From Cetobacterium sp. 2A (lineage in GTDB: Bacteria > Fusobacteriota > Fusobacteriia > Fusobacteriales > Fusobacteriaceae), in the NCBI RefSeq assembly GCF_014250685.1, contig NZ_JACFAJ010000011.1, positions 62,001 through 126,000 on the forward strand: DNA of 64,000 nt. Reading direction: 5' to 3'. Below the pieces are notes generated by a model. It was given only the letters and a program-made list of their open reading frames with translations, was not told where the DNA came from and ran no database searches. The position numbers were made by a program, and so were the translations under genes. Of this stretch, positions 26,205 to 34,530 are shown in pieces. The stretch's first letter is position 1; each line of letters begins with the position of its first letter.

Positions 26205-28004
26205 ATGTCGATAACATCATATAATGGAAAAATACTAAGAGTAAATCTGAGTAATGGAGAAATTAAAAATGAAGTGTTAGATATGAAACTTGCTGAAAAA
26301 TTCATAGGTGCTAGAGGACTGGGGACAAAAATGCTTATGAATGAAATAAATCCTACTATAGATGCACTTTCAAAAGAAAACAAACTTATAATGATGACCG
26401 GAGCTTTAACTGGAGCTAGTGTTCCTACTGGAGGAAGATATGTTGTAGTTACAAAATCTCCGCTTACTGGAATGATAGCTTGTTCAAATTCTGGTGGAGA
26501 ATGGGGAGCGAAACTAAAATATTCTGGATTTGATGGTATTATATTTGAAGGAGCTTCAGATAGTCCCGTTTATTTAGTGATAGAAGATGAATATGTTGAA
26601 TTAAAAGCTGCTGATAAGTTATGGGGAAAAACTAGTACTGAAACAGAAAAAATTTTAAAAGAAATTTATACTAATTCATCAGTTTTAAATATTGGCCCCG
26701 GTGGAGAAACAAAATCTCTTATGGCCGCTGTTATAAATGATGGAGATAGAGCTGCAGGTCGTTCTGGAGTTGGAGCTGTTATGGGATCAAAGAATTTAAA
26801 AGCTATAGTTGTTAAATCATCTAGAAATTCAATTCCTGTATCAGATTCAAATGCATTAAAAAATGAGATGTTAGTAGCAATGAAAAAAATAAAAGAAGAC
26901 GGGGTAACTGGAACTGGTCTTCCAACTTATGGAACAGCCGTTTTAGTTAATATAATAAATGAAACAGGTAGTTTTCCAGTTAAAAATTGGCAAGGAAGCT
27001 ACTCTAATCAAGTTGAAAACATTAGTGGTGAAACTATGACTGAAAAATATTTAAAAGGAACATACCATTGTCACAGATGTCCAATTGGGTGTGGAAGAGT
27101 TGTTGAAAGAAACGGAGAAAAAATTGGAGGCCCAGAATATGAAACTCTTTGGGCATATGGTGGAAACTGTGGAGTTTATGACTTACCTACAATAAATGAA
27201 GCGAATTTCTGGTGTAATGAATTAGGAATTGATGCCATCTCTGTACCGTGTACAATAGCTTCTGCTATGGAACTTTATGAAAAAGGGGCTATAACGGATG
27301 AAGAATGCGAAGGAATCCCATTAAAATTTGGAGATAAAGAAACAATTGTAGAATGGACTAAACGTATTGGATATGGACAAGGAAAGCTTGGAAAACTAAT
27401 GGCTCAGGGATCTCAAAGGTTATGTGAAAAATATGGCTATCCAGAACTTTCAATGTCAGTAAAAAAACAAGAATTACCTGCTTACGATGCAAGAGGAATA
27501 CAAGGAATTGGTTTAAATTATGCAACAAGTAATAGAGGTGGATGTCATGTTCGTGGTTATATGATTTCTCCAGAAGTTTTAGCTCATCCACAGTTATTGG
27601 ATAGAACAACAATTGAAGGCAAAGCTCAATGGACTAAAATTTTTCAAGATTTAACTGCTGTAATTGATTCTATGGGAATGTGTTTATTTACGTCTTTTGC
27701 ACTTAACATAGACGACTATGTTAATTTCATAAATGCTGGAACTGGAACTAATCATACCGCTGAATCTCTTCTTGAAACGGGAGAACGAATTTATAATTTA
27801 GAACGTCTTTTTAACCAACAAGCTGGGATGAAAGCCGAGGATGATAGACTTCCTAAGCGTCTTATAGAGGAATCCATTTCAAATGGACCATCGATAGGTC
27901 AAAAGAGTCATCTAGATAAAATGTTACCAGAATATTATACTGCTCGTGGTTGGGTTGATGCTTTTCCAACTAAAGAAACACTTATAAGATTAGGACTGGA
28001 TTAA
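26205..28004 (+). CDS. aor: Tungsten-dependent aldehyde:ferredoxin oxidoreductase
   Basis: A 599-residue AOR-family enzyme that oxidises aldehydes to carboxylic acids (or runs in reverse). The 4Fe-4S ligands C289, C292, C296 (CHRCPIGC) and C493 (SMGMCLF) match the spacing and nearly the numbering of Pyrococcus AOR (288, 291, 295, 494). The pterin-binding blocks (AGRSGVGAVMGSKNLKAI, YETLWAYGGNCG, AYDARGIQGIGLNYATSNRGGCH) are intact. The ATG at 26205 follows GGGAGGAAG; upstream in-frame TTG codons lie inside the preceding terminator. It heads an operon with MoaD-like, MoeB-like, metallopeptidase, NuoEF-like and hydrogenase genes, so electrons probably pass to those subunits. Confidence 0.93.
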   Translation: MSITSYNGKILRVNLSNGEIKNEVLDMKLAEKFIGARGLGTKMLMNEINPTIDALSKENKLIMMTGALTGASVPTGGRYVVVTKSPLTGMIACSNSGGEWGAKLKYSGFDGIIFEGASDSPVYLVIEDEYVELKAADKLWGKTSTETEKILKEIYTNSSVLNIGPGGETKSLMAAVINDGDRAAGRSGVGAVMGSKNLKAIVVKSSRNSIPVSDSNALKNEMLVAMKKIKEDGVTGTGLPTYGTAVLVNIINETGSFPVKNWQGSYSNQVENISGETMTEKYLKGTYHCHRCPIGCGRVVERNGEKIGGPEYETLWAYGGNCGVYDLPTINEANFWCNELGIDAISVPCTIASAMELYEKGAITDEECEGIPLKFGDKETIVEWTKRIGYGQGKLGKLMAQGSQRLCEKYGYPELSMSVKKQELPAYDARGIQGIGLNYATSNRGGCHVRGYMISPEVLAHPQLLDRTTIEGKAQWTKIFQDLTAVIDSMGMCLFTSFALNIDDYVNFINAGTGTNHTAESLLETGERIYNLERLFNQQAGMKAEDDRLPKRLIEESISNGPSIGQKSHLDKMLPEYYTARGWVDAFPTKETLIRLGLD

Positions 28005-28007
28005 GAT

Positions 28008-28229
28008 ATGATAGAAATTAGACTTTTTGCAACATTGAGAGAGCGAAGAGAAAAGATTATTAAAATAGAATTCAAAGAAAATATTACCGGAGAAGATATC
28101 CTTAAAGATCTTAATATTTCTAAAAAAGATGTTTCTATTTTTCTAATAAATGGATTTCATTCTTCACTTGATAAAAAGTTATCTAACGGTGATATTATTT
28201 CCATTTTCCCGCCAGTTGGTGGAGGATAA
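28008..28229 (+). CDS. MoaD-like sulfur carrier protein
   Basis: A 73-residue ubiquitin-like protein ending PPVGGG, so it has the terminal Gly-Gly required for adenylation and thiocarboxylation. MoaD supplies the dithiolene sulfurs of the tungsto- or molybdopterin. It starts 3 bases after the AOR gene and ends 2 bases before the MoeB-like gene; a MoaD/MoeB pair beside AOR also occurs in the AorDE genes of Aromatoleum. It is probably dedicated to AOR cofactor assembly. Confidence 0.9.
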   Translation: MIEIRLFATLRERREKIIKIEFKENITGEDILKDLNISKKDVSIFLINGFHSSLDKKLSNGDIISIFPPVGGG

Positions 28230-28231
28230 TA

Positions 28232-28909
28232 ATGAAAAGATATCTTAGAAATTTAGGAACTCTAAATTCTCAAGAACAAGAGAAGTTAAAACATAAAAAA
28301 GTTTTAATAATTGGAATGGGTGGACTTGGTGGAGATATAATAGATGGATTAGCTAGATTTGGGATAGGATATCTTAGAATTATTGATTTTGATAGATTTG
28401 AATTATCAAATCTTAATAGACAACTATTAGCATCAGAAGATACTATAGGAAAACTAAAAATTGATGTAGCAAAAATTTATATAGAAAAAATAAACTCTAA
28501 AATAGTTATTGATGAAATATCTTTAAAAGTTACAGAAGAAAATATAAACAAATTTTTTAAAGATATGGATTTAGTAATAGATTGTACAGATAATATTGAA
28601 ACTAAAATTCTTATAGAAAAATACTCGCAAAAGTATAATATAAATTTAATATACGGAGCTGTTGGTGGATGGTATGGAAATGTAGCTATTATCTATCCAA
28701 AAAGTCCATTTTTAAAAGATATTTATTCTAATTTTACATATGGAATAGAAAAAAAACTAGGTACTCCAAGATTTACAGTATCTATGGTTGCTTCCATCCA
28801 GTTAAATTTAGCAATTAAATCTCTTTTAAATAAGCAACTTCCTGATAAAGGGTTTTTTTATATAGATATGAGAAATTTAGAATTAGAATGGATAAAAATA
28901 GGAAGTTAA
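28232..28909 (+). CDS. MoeB/ThiF-like adenylyltransferase
   Basis: A 225-residue E1-like enzyme with IIGMGGLGGDI (27-37), the Arg in LSNLNRQLL, and DLVIDCTDN. It lacks the two CxxC zinc pairs of canonical MoeB and has no rhodanese domain. It should activate the C-terminus of the MoaD-like protein encoded just upstream. The gene is embedded in the AOR-hydrogenase operon with minimal spacing. The assignment as an AOR-specific AorE-type enzyme is by context. Confidence 0.88.
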   Translation: MKRYLRNLGTLNSQEQEKLKHKKVLIIGMGGLGGDIIDGLARFGIGYLRIIDFDRFELSNLNRQLLASEDTIGKLKIDVAKIYIEKINSKIVIDEISLKVTEENINKFFKDMDLVIDCTDNIETKILIEKYSQKYNINLIYGAVGGWYGNVAIIYPKSPFLKDIYSNFTYGIEKKLGTPRFTVSMVASIQLNLAIKSLLNKQLPDKGFFYIDMRNLELEWIKIGS

Positions 28910-28914
28910 ATACA

Positions 28915-29586
28915 ATGGAAAATATAATTATAATTAGAAAAAAAATAAAAAATATCAATATTAGAATTAAACCTGAGGGGCAGGTTATTTTAACTGCCCC
29001 TTTTTTAACTACAGATGAAGAAATAAAAAATATTATTTCCAAAAAACAAAAATGGATAGAAAAACATACTAGTTTCTTTAAAGAGAACTATAAAAAAGAA
29101 TTGAAAATGGAATATCTAAATGGAGATAAAATACAATATCTTGGTAATTTCTATACTTTGGAAATTATCCATGAAGATAGAGATACAGTTATTTTTAATG
29201 AAGAAAAAATAACTATTTATACTCTAAAAATAAATGATTCCAAACATAAAGAAAAATTATTAAAAGATTGGTATCTTAAAGAAGCAAGCAATAAATTTTC
29301 AATAATAATTCAAAAATATAAAAAAATAGTTAACCGACCAATTCATAAAATTTCAATAAAAAATATGAAATCCAGATGGGGGTCTTGCAACTATATCAAA
29401 AATTATATAAATTTAAATTTGAAACTTATAGAAAAATCTGAATATTGTATTGAATATGTTATATTTCACGAATTAGCTCACTTAATTCATCCGAATCATA
29501 GCAAAAACTTTTATAATTATTTACAAATTTATATGCCTGATCATAAATTGCGAAGGAGGCTACTAAATGGAAACTTCAAACTTTAA
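28915..29586 (+). CDS. YgjP-like metallopeptidase (DUF45)
   Basis: A 223-residue protein of the DUF45/YgjP family. It has the zinc-binding HELAHLIHPNHSKNF motif near residue 192 and the upstream block MKSRWGSCNYIKNYINLN typical of the family, so it should be an active gluzincin-like peptidase. The ATG at 28915 (AGGAAG upstream) gives the normal family N-terminus; an ATG at 28888 lies inside the preceding gene. Its 3' end overlaps the next gene by 20 bases. Its presence inside the AOR-hydrogenase operon is unusual; a processing or assembly role is possible but unproven. Confidence 0.88.
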   Translation: MENIIIIRKKIKNINIRIKPEGQVILTAPFLTTDEEIKNIISKKQKWIEKHTSFFKENYKKELKMEYLNGDKIQYLGNFYTLEIIHEDRDTVIFNEEKITIYTLKINDSKHKEKLLKDWYLKEASNKFSIIIQKYKKIVNRPIHKISIKNMKSRWGSCNYIKNYINLNLKLIEKSEYCIEYVIFHELAHLIHPNHSKNFYNYLQIYMPDHKLRRRLLNGNFKL

Positions 29587-31291
29587 TGAACTCAATGAAT
29601 ATATTAGTAAATTAGATAATAAAGAGGAATATCTTATTCATATTTTAAGAAAGGCTCAAGAAATTTTTGGAAGTATACCAAAAGAAATCCAAATATATAT
29701 CCATAATAAAACAGGAATCCCACTTTCAAAAATTTATGGGGTATCAACATTTTATCCATTTTTTAATTTAACTCTTAAAGAGACAGAACTTTCTCCACAA
29801 GAAATTCAAGAAGTAAAATCTCCAATACTAAATAATAACCCTAAGCAGACAAAAAATATTTTGAAAATATGTGAACAAGTAAATCCTGAAGATATTAAAA
29901 GTTATATAGAGTTAGGTGGGTATGGTGGTCTTAGAAAAGCTCTAAACATGACTCATCTTCAGATATTAGACGAATTAGAAATTTCTAAATTAAGAGGAAG
30001 AGGTGGGGCAGGATTTCCAGTTTGGAAAAAATGGGAAGATGTATATAAACAAATATCAAGTGAAAAATATGTGATTTGTAATGGAAATGAAAGTGAATCT
30101 TATTCTTTTAAAGATTTTTATTTGCTTTATAATAGCCCTCAAACAATAATAGAAGGACTAATTATTGCAGGATATACAGTAAGAGCTAATAAAGGATTTA
30201 TATTTATAAGATCTAATTATGCAGGAATTTTAAATAGATTAGAATTAGCACTTAAACAAGCAAGAGAATCTAATTTTCTTGGTGAAAATATAATGGGAAC
30301 TGGGTTTAGTTTTGACATTGAAATTCGTTTTGGGGCTGGAGCATATGTATCTGGAGAAGAAACTGCCCTTATTCAATCTTTAATAGGAAATAGGGGGGAA
30401 CCTTCTCAAAAACCACCGTATATTTTTCAAAAGGGATATAAAGGAAAACCAACTGTTTTAAATAATGTTGAAACTTTAGCAAACATTCCATATTTACTGA
30501 TAAATGGTGGTGAAAATTATAGTAAAATTGGAACTAATACATCTACTGGAACTAAAATAATAACGCTTCTAGGAAATGTTAAAATTCCAGGAATAGTGGA
30601 AGTTCCTATGGGAATAACAATAAAAGAATTAATAGAAGATATTGGTGGCGGAACAGCATCTGGAGAACCTATCAAAGGAATTCAAAGTGACGGAACAGTT
30701 GGTCAATTTATAATGGAAAAGAATTTTGATAGAAAAGTTGAAATAGATAATATGGTCAATATAAAATCATTTATAGGTTTCAACGGAATAAAAGTATTAG
30801 ATAAAAATGATTCTATAGTTACAGCCGTTAAAGATTCCGTTGAATTTCTTATGAATGCTTCATGTGGAAAATGTACTCCTTGCAGAATCGGAAATAGAAG
30901 AATCTACGAACTTCTAGAAAAATTATTGGATGGTCATGGAACAATGTCAGATATAGATATGATAAAAGAAATATCAACTTCTATGAAACTTGGGTCTATC
31001 TGTGGACTGGGAAAATCTATTCAGATTCCAATTATAACAGCTATGGATGAATTTTGGGATGAATTTGAAACAAAAACTATAGATAATAAAATTATACCTC
31101 CAAATTCATTAATTCATAATTTTTATGATATAAATGATAAGTGTATTGGCTGTGGTGCTTGTTCTTTGGTATGTCCTGTTTTATGTATAGAAGGGCATAT
31201 TAGAGAAAAATACAAAATAGATCATTTTAGATGTATCAAATGTAATAAGTGCTATGAAGTATGTAACTTTGAAGCTATCGATAGATCATAA
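29567..31291 (+). CDS. NuoE-helical/NuoF fusion, HydB-like flavin and Fe-S subunit
   Basis: A 574-residue electron-transfer subunit. Residues 1-70 match the N-terminal helical part of NuoE/HydC (IYGVSTFYPFF at 57-66), but the following 2Fe-2S thioredoxin-like domain is missing. From about 115 on it is NuoF/HydB: FMN loop GRGGAGFP (144-151), GAGAYVSGEETAL (256-268), 4Fe-4S ligands C433, C436, C439 and C479. The C-terminus carries a 2[4Fe-4S] ferredoxin (CIGCGAC...C and CIKCNKC...C). The usual NADH-site block NADEGEPG-x-FKDR reads NGNESESYSFKDF, so NAD use is uncertain. AGGAGG precedes the ATG. It is placed between AOR and the hydrogenase and probably connects them. Confidence 0.88.
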   Translation: METSNFNELNEYISKLDNKEEYLIHILRKAQEIFGSIPKEIQIYIHNKTGIPLSKIYGVSTFYPFFNLTLKETELSPQEIQEVKSPILNNNPKQTKNILKICEQVNPEDIKSYIELGGYGGLRKALNMTHLQILDELEISKLRGRGGAGFPVWKKWEDVYKQISSEKYVICNGNESESYSFKDFYLLYNSPQTIIEGLIIAGYTVRANKGFIFIRSNYAGILNRLELALKQARESNFLGENIMGTGFSFDIEIRFGAGAYVSGEETALIQSLIGNRGEPSQKPPYIFQKGYKGKPTVLNNVETLANIPYLLINGGENYSKIGTNTSTGTKIITLLGNVKIPGIVEVPMGITIKELIEDIGGGTASGEPIKGIQSDGTVGQFIMEKNFDRKVEIDNMVNIKSFIGFNGIKVLDKNDSIVTAVKDSVEFLMNASCGKCTPCRIGNRRIYELLEKLLDGHGTMSDIDMIKEISTSMKLGSICGLGKSIQIPIITAMDEFWDEFETKTIDNKIIPPNSLIHNFYDINDKCIGCGACSLVCPVLCIEGHIREKYKIDHFRCIKCNKCYEVCNFEAIDRS

Positions 31292-31304
31292 GGAAGGTGA
31301 ATTA

Positions 31305-33080
31305 ATGGAGATGATAAATCTTACTATCAATGGTGTATCTTTAAAAGCAGAATCTGGATCTACTATACTAAATGCTGCAAAAATTATAGGAATAAAGATT
31401 CCTAAACTCTGTAATATGGAAATGAAAGATATCGGTTTTATCCATCGACAATCCTGTTGTAGAATATGTCTTGTCGAAGTTGATGGAGTAGAAGATTTAC
31501 TTCCTGCATGCTCAACTCATATTTGGGAAGGAATGAGTATAAGTACAAATAATATAAAAGTAATGACAACGAGAAGAACTATTTTAGAATTACTGCTTTC
31601 TGATCACCCAAAATCTTGTCTATACTGTCCTAAAAATCATAATTGTGAACTACAAGAGTTAGCTGCTGATCTTGGAATAAGAGAAGTTAGAATATTTGGA
31701 GCAAGCATTCCTCACGCATTGAAATATACAAAAGCTATTGTAAGAGATCCAAATAAATGTATTAAATGTAGAAGATGTGAAGCTATGTGTAGAGATATCC
31801 AAACATGTAATGTATTATCTCAAGCAGAAAGTGGATTTAGGGCTGTTGTTGAAACTGCTTTTAAAGAAAATCTAGAAGATCCTGAAAATAAAGCATGTAC
31901 TTTCTGTGGACAATGCGTTGCTGTTTGTCCAGTTGCTGCAATTTATGAGACAACCTATATTTGGAAGCTCATAGAAGACTTAGCTAATCCAAAGAAAAAA
32001 GTTATAGTGCAGGTTGCTCCTTCCGTTAGAGTTTCATTGGGAGAAGAGTTTGGATTACCACCAGGAACAAATGTTACAGGAAAAATGGTTTCTGCTCTTA
32101 GAAAATTAGGATTTGATGAGGTTTTTGATACAAATTTTGCTGCTGATAATACTATAATGGAAGAGGCCGCTGAAGTAAAAGAAAGAATAGAAAAATATTT
32201 ATCTGGTGATAAAGATGTTAGACTTCCTATTCTTACTTCTTGTTGTCCTGCTTGGATAAACTTTATAGAACATAATTATCCAGATATGCTAGATATTCCA
32301 TCTACTACAAAATCTCCAATGGAAATATTTGGTTCTGTTGCAAAAAATATTTGGACAAAATCCCAAGGAATAGAGAGAGAAAATCTAGTATGTGTATCTA
32401 TAATGCCTTGTTTAGCAAAGAAATATGAAGCTGGGAGACCAGAATTTCATTATAGAGGAAACCCTGATGTAGATTATTCTCTATCTACAAGAGAGTTGGC
32501 TTCTCTTTTAAAACAAGCGGATATTAATTTATGTAATATGGAAGAGAGTGAGTTTGATAATCCTTTAGGAGTCTGTACTGGTGCTGGTGCTATTTTTGGT
32601 AGAACTGGAGGTGTTATGGAAGCTGCTTTAAGAACTGCCTATGAGTGGATAACAGAAAAAGAACTGCTCGATGTTAATTTCTATGCTCTCAGAGGAATAG
32701 AGGAAGTTAGAGTCGCTGAAGTAATGATTGGAAGTATTCCTTTAAAAATTGGAATAGCTCATGGATTAGGGGCAGCTAGGAAACTTTTAGATAAGATTAA
32801 AAATGGAGAAGAAAATTTTCATGCTATTGAAATAATGGCTTGTAAAGGTGGATGTGTTGGTGGTGGTGGTCAACCTTTCCATCATGGAAATTTTGAAATA
32901 ATTGAAAAACGAATAGCTGCAATTCAAGAAATAGATGATAAAAAAATCATTAGAAAATCTCATGATAACCCATATATTAAGCTATTATATGAAAAGTACT
33001 TTACATCTCCTCTTAGTCCTGAAGCAATTAGATTATTACATACAACATACTATCCTAAAAATAATTCCTCATCAGATTAA
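31305..33080 (+). CDS. hydA: [FeFe] hydrogenase, catalytic subunit (M3-type)
   Basis: A 591-residue [FeFe] hydrogenase. Domains in order: N-terminal 2Fe-2S (C36, C51/C52, C55, C69), His-Cys3 4Fe-4S cluster (H101, C105, C108, C114), 2[4Fe-4S] ferredoxin (CIKCRRC and CTFCGQC regions), then the H-cluster domain with all three signatures: TSCCPAW (311-317), MPCLAKKYE (367-375) and EIMACKGGCVGGGGQP (near 525). The proton-relay Cys of TSCC is present, so it should be catalytic. The ATG at 31305 follows AAGGAAGG. No hydE, hydF or hydG is in the window. It is the last gene of the AOR operon, so H2 is the likely electron sink or source. Confidence 0.95.
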   Translation: MEMINLTINGVSLKAESGSTILNAAKIIGIKIPKLCNMEMKDIGFIHRQSCCRICLVEVDGVEDLLPACSTHIWEGMSISTNNIKVMTTRRTILELLLSDHPKSCLYCPKNHNCELQELAADLGIREVRIFGASIPHALKYTKAIVRDPNKCIKCRRCEAMCRDIQTCNVLSQAESGFRAVVETAFKENLEDPENKACTFCGQCVAVCPVAAIYETTYIWKLIEDLANPKKKVIVQVAPSVRVSLGEEFGLPPGTNVTGKMVSALRKLGFDEVFDTNFAADNTIMEEAAEVKERIEKYLSGDKDVRLPILTSCCPAWINFIEHNYPDMLDIPSTTKSPMEIFGSVAKNIWTKSQGIERENLVCVSIMPCLAKKYEAGRPEFHYRGNPDVDYSLSTRELASLLKQADINLCNMEESEFDNPLGVCTGAGAIFGRTGGVMEAALRTAYEWITEKELLDVNFYALRGIEEVRVAEVMIGSIPLKIGIAHGLGAARKLLDKIKNGEENFHAIEIMACKGGCVGGGGQPFHHGNFEIIEKRIAAIQEIDDKKIIRKSHDNPYIKLLYEKYFTSPLSPEAIRLLHTTYYPKNNSSSD

Positions 33081-33089
33081 ATAATTGTA

Positions 33090-33120
33090 TTGACTCTATT
33101 GTAACAATAGGGTGTAAAAT
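33090..33120 (+). promoter_or_regulatory. MerR-type promoter of the first MATE gene
   Basis: TTGACT (33090-33095) and TAAAAT (33115-33120) are 19 bp apart. The spacer begins with the dyad CTATTGT-A-ACAATAG (33096-33110). A 14-bp inverted repeat (33114-33127 with 33131-33144) follows between the -10 box and the GGAGG at 33146. The layout is that of a MerR-activated drug-efflux promoter. Confidence 0.75.
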
Positions 33121-33159
33121 TATTTTACAATAAAATAATTTTACGGAGGATTAGTATTT

Positions 33160-34467
33160 ATGTTTAAACAATTTACTAAATATGTTTTCCCATCAGTTCT
33201 GGCAATGTTTATATCATCGCTATATGTAATAGTGGATGGAATATTTGTTGGAAAAGGTGTGGGAGATTTGGCATTGGGAGCTGTAAATTTAATATTACCG
33301 CTCTCAATATCTTTTTTTGGAATAGCAACAATGTTTGCTGTAGGTGGAGGAACATTAATTTCCTCAAATTTTGGAAGAAATAAAATAAATGAAGGAGTTT
33401 TAATATTCCGTCAGGCATTTAAATTCTTAATCATTTTAAGTTTTTTTCTTAGTCTAATTGGCGTTGTTTTTGCAGAAAAAATCGTTATCATTTTGGGTGC
33501 TACTCAAAATATGGCCGATATGGCTGCTACATATTTAAGATATTACACACTATTTTGTATTCCTAACATAATAGGAATAGCACTAAATAGTTTTATTAGA
33601 AATGATGGAAACCCAAAGTTAGCTATGCTTTCTACTATTTTAGGTGCTCTAACTAATGTTTTACTGGATTATATTTTTATCTTTATATTTCAGTGGGGAA
33701 TAAAAGGAGCCGCAATTGCAACTGGACTAGGTCAACTAATTACAATCTCAGTTATTCTTTTTCATTTTATATTAAAAAAAGGACATCTTTCTTTTAAAAA
33801 TGTAACATTAGATTTTGGAATAATCAAAGAATTTGTAAAAATAGGATTCCCATCTTTTTTTGCAGAAATAACATTTTCAATGATAATATTCTGTATGAAT
33901 ATAGTTCTTGTAAAAATTGGTGGTGAAACAGGACTTGCTGCTTTTAGTATAATAAACTATCTTACTACTAATATTTATATGATATTATTGGGATTAGCAT
34001 TTGGAGTTCAACCACTTATAAGCTACAATTTAGGAGCTAAAAATCCAAAGGCAATGATTTCATATTACAAAATGACTATTATCACTTCAGTTGTTATTAA
34101 TTTTACTTTCTGGGCAGTATGTTATATTTTTGGTATGAAGATTATTCAATTTTTCAGTCAAAATACAGAAATTATACGGATGGCTTATTCTGGATTGAAT
34201 ATAATAAATGTAGCATTTTTCCTTGTTGGTATAAATCTAGCTACTACCATTTATTATCAATCTATAGGAAATCCATCATCTTCTAATGTTATATGTATTA
34301 TGAGATCAATACTATTTCTACCTATTATCTTATTTATTTTATCTAAATTCTTAGGTATTAACGGAATATGGATAAGTATGATTATTTCAGAATTATTAAC
34401 TTTAGGAGCTAGCGGATATTTCTTTAAAATTAATATTTCTACTTATAATGCTGTTAAAAGTATCTAA
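33160..34467 (+). CDS. MATE family multidrug efflux transporter
   Basis: A 435-residue membrane protein with twelve predicted segments in two related halves: early IVDGIFVGKGVGDLALGAVNL and the central NSFIRNDGNPKLAM block are typical of bacterial DinF/NorM-like MATE proteins, which export cationic drugs against sodium or protons. GGAGG precedes the ATG. It is a single-gene unit with a MerR-type promoter and a strong shared terminator. Confidence 0.9.
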   Translation: MFKQFTKYVFPSVLAMFISSLYVIVDGIFVGKGVGDLALGAVNLILPLSISFFGIATMFAVGGGTLISSNFGRNKINEGVLIFRQAFKFLIILSFFLSLIGVVFAEKIVIILGATQNMADMAATYLRYYTLFCIPNIIGIALNSFIRNDGNPKLAMLSTILGALTNVLLDYIFIFIFQWGIKGAAIATGLGQLITISVILFHFILKKGHLSFKNVTLDFGIIKEFVKIGFPSFFAEITFSMIIFCMNIVLVKIGGETGLAAFSIINYLTTNIYMILLGLAFGVQPLISYNLGAKNPKAMISYYKMTIITSVVINFTFWAVCYIFGMKIIQFFSQNTEIIRMAYSGLNIINVAFFLVGINLATTIYYQSIGNPSSSNVICIMRSILFLPIILFILSKFLGINGIWISMIISELLTLGASGYFFKINISTYNAVKSI

Positions 34468-34485
34468 TCGAAAAAAATTTATAGT

Positions 34486-34530
34486 AAAACTTAAGGCTCA
34501 GGGAAGTTTATTCTCTGAGCCTTAAGTTTT
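34486..34530. terminator. Bidirectional rho-independent terminator
   Basis: A 16-bp perfect stem (34486-34501 with 34515-34530) around a 13-nt loop, A/T-rich on both sides. It serves the MATE gene and the convergent aminoacylase gene, whose stop codon overlaps the stem. Confidence 0.9.

Noticed and set aside
29567-31291. Reading the NuoE-NuoF fusion as a frameshift-joined artefact of two genes.
   Set aside because: The frame runs without interruption across the junction, the linker is of normal composition, and only the 2Fe-2S domain is missing rather than a piece at a frameshift point.
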